Positions 63,410-64,000 of a DNA stretch of 64,000 nucleotides are shown piece by piece. This DNA comes from an uncultured Mycoplasmatota bacterium (GTDB lineage: Bacteria > Bacillota_I > Bacilli_A > RF39 > UBA660). The stretch is taken from the NCBI GenBank assembly GCA_900548695.1, contig URLC01000003.1, positions 124,001 to 188,000 on the forward strand. The letters run 5' to 3'. The notes below the pieces were generated by a model. That model worked only from the letters and a program-made list of their open reading frames with translations. It searched no databases and had not been told where the DNA came from. The stretch's first letter is position 1, and each line of letters starts with the position of its first letter. Made by a program: the position numbers and the translations under genes.

Positions 63410-64000
63410 TTAGTTATCCTCCTTTAATACTTTTTCCCATATTTGATATAAGGTATATAAGCTTTCTTTTTCAATATATTCTTCTGGTGAATGAGCAAAG
63501 TCACCAGTTGGATTGGTTAATATAGTAGGAATATTTTTATCAGAGAAGTATATAGCATCACTAGTTGCTTCACTTGAGGTAATTTCTACTTTATGATGTA
63601 ATATTTCTTCGGCTATTTGTATATATTTTTTTATATTTTTATCTTTCATATTGGTTTGAAATAAACTACCGGCATGGATTATTTTTATTTCTACATTGTT
63701 ATTTAGCTTTTTGATATCTGATAATATTTGTTCTTTCGTATCTTTTGAAGTATGACGAATATCTAGATACATACTGGCAGTTGCTGCAACACTGTTTAAC
63801 GCTTCTCCACCTTCTAACATAGATAGATTAATTGAAGTTTTGTAGTCTTTACTTGAGGTTGGAAGTGGATACTTTTTAAGTAACTCTTCATATATTTTGT
63901 ATAAACCCGTGATAGCATTTTCCCCATTGTATGGTTGAGAGGCATGTGCTGATTTTGTTTTTATAGATAATTTTACCTGTAATTGTCCTTTTTCTTCTTT
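63410..64000 (-). CDS. M20-family metallopeptidase, partial (N-terminus beyond window)
   Basis: The minus-strand frame is open from the window end to a TAA at 63410: about 196 C-terminal residues. Upstream of the first visible Met (63820) the same frame encodes KSAHASQPYNGENAITGLYK, the M20 dimerisation domain, so the gene extends past 64000. NSVAATASMYLDIRHT and ATSDAIYFSDKNIPTILTNP follow, the latter with the family's final metal-site region. These peptidases cut dipeptides or acyl-amino acids with two zinc ions. It shares a transcript with the GNAT gene. Confidence 0.88.
   Translation of the reverse strand, partial: KEEKGQLQVKLSIKTKSAHASQPYNGENAITGLYKIYEELLKKYPLPTSSKDYKTSINLSMLEGGEALNSVAATASMYLDIRHTSKDTKEQILSDIKKLNNNVEIKIIHAGSLFQTNMKDKNIKKYIQIAEEILHHKVEITSSEATSDAIYFSDKNIPTILTNPTGDFAHSPEEYIEKESLYTLYQIWEKVLKEDN

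Noticed and set aside
63410..63820. A short 136-residue gene starting at the Met codon at 63820
   Set aside because: The same frame continues upstream to the window end with clear M20 dimerisation-domain sequence, so this is the end of a longer gene.

Overview
The window is 64 kb of low-G+C DNA (about 30% G+C by eye) with dense, mostly minus-strand genes, strong AGGAGG-type ribosome binding sites and A/T-rich intergenic spacers. Gene content points to an anaerobic Gram-positive member of the Bacillota, probably an uncultured gut Bacilli lineage (inference). The markers are lipoteichoic acid synthase, LytR-CpsA-Psr and PASTA proteins, a sortase with a cell-wall-anchored adhesin, the GatCAB amidotransferase, superoxide reductase instead of SOD/catalase, and iron alcohol dehydrogenase. 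Stop codons are TAA (about 40), TAG (12) and TGA (2). Trp is TGG and no gene needs TGA read as Trp, so the standard code applies. No tRNA, rRNA, CRISPR, prophage or insertion sequence was seen, and no gene-free gap exceeds about 210 bases.

Layout. 1-16273 (minus) is a surface-glycan locus. It starts with a GT2/DUF2304/GtrA module and continues with a polymerase-glycosyltransferase fusion, three more GT2 enzymes, a repeat-rich GH25 lysozyme, an acyltransferase and a DUF6020 membrane protein. A second promoter then drives a TagGH-like ABC exporter, a HAD-family protein and a GT4 enzyme cut by the window edge. 16445-24725 is a wall-biogenesis island: a kinase-less six-PASTA protein and an LCP protein with a PASTA domain, both on plus, flank a large secreted glucosaminidase with Ig-like repeats.

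24759-26147 is an anaerobic oxidative-stress operon: ArsC-like protein, superoxide reductase, then flavin reductase fused to rubredoxin. 26231-32407 holds LtaS with a small partner, a YihY protein and a solute-sensing protein with a degenerate GGDEF domain. 32462-35643 is gatCAB. 35747-43981 has ligA, a BI-1 protein, two tandem sugar nucleotidyltransferases and pcrA. 44072-47363 is a thioester adhesin with its own sortase (lacking the usual Arg) and an unknown membrane protein. 48023-57543 mixes phosphoesterases, a SsuABC/NMT1-like importer, a nitroreductase, a DUF362-flavodoxin pair and a DUF975/CmpB membrane protein. 57647-61453 is an operon of iron alcohol dehydrogenase, FIST-domain protein and aldehyde dehydrogenase. 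61564-64000 has tsaD, a GNAT protein and a partial M20 peptidase.

The items most worth a second look are the ADH-FIST-ALDH operon, the adhesin/sortase module, the superoxide reductase operon with an inverted repeat at its predicted transcription start, the polymerase-GT4 fusion and the mosaic pair of nucleotidyltransferases.
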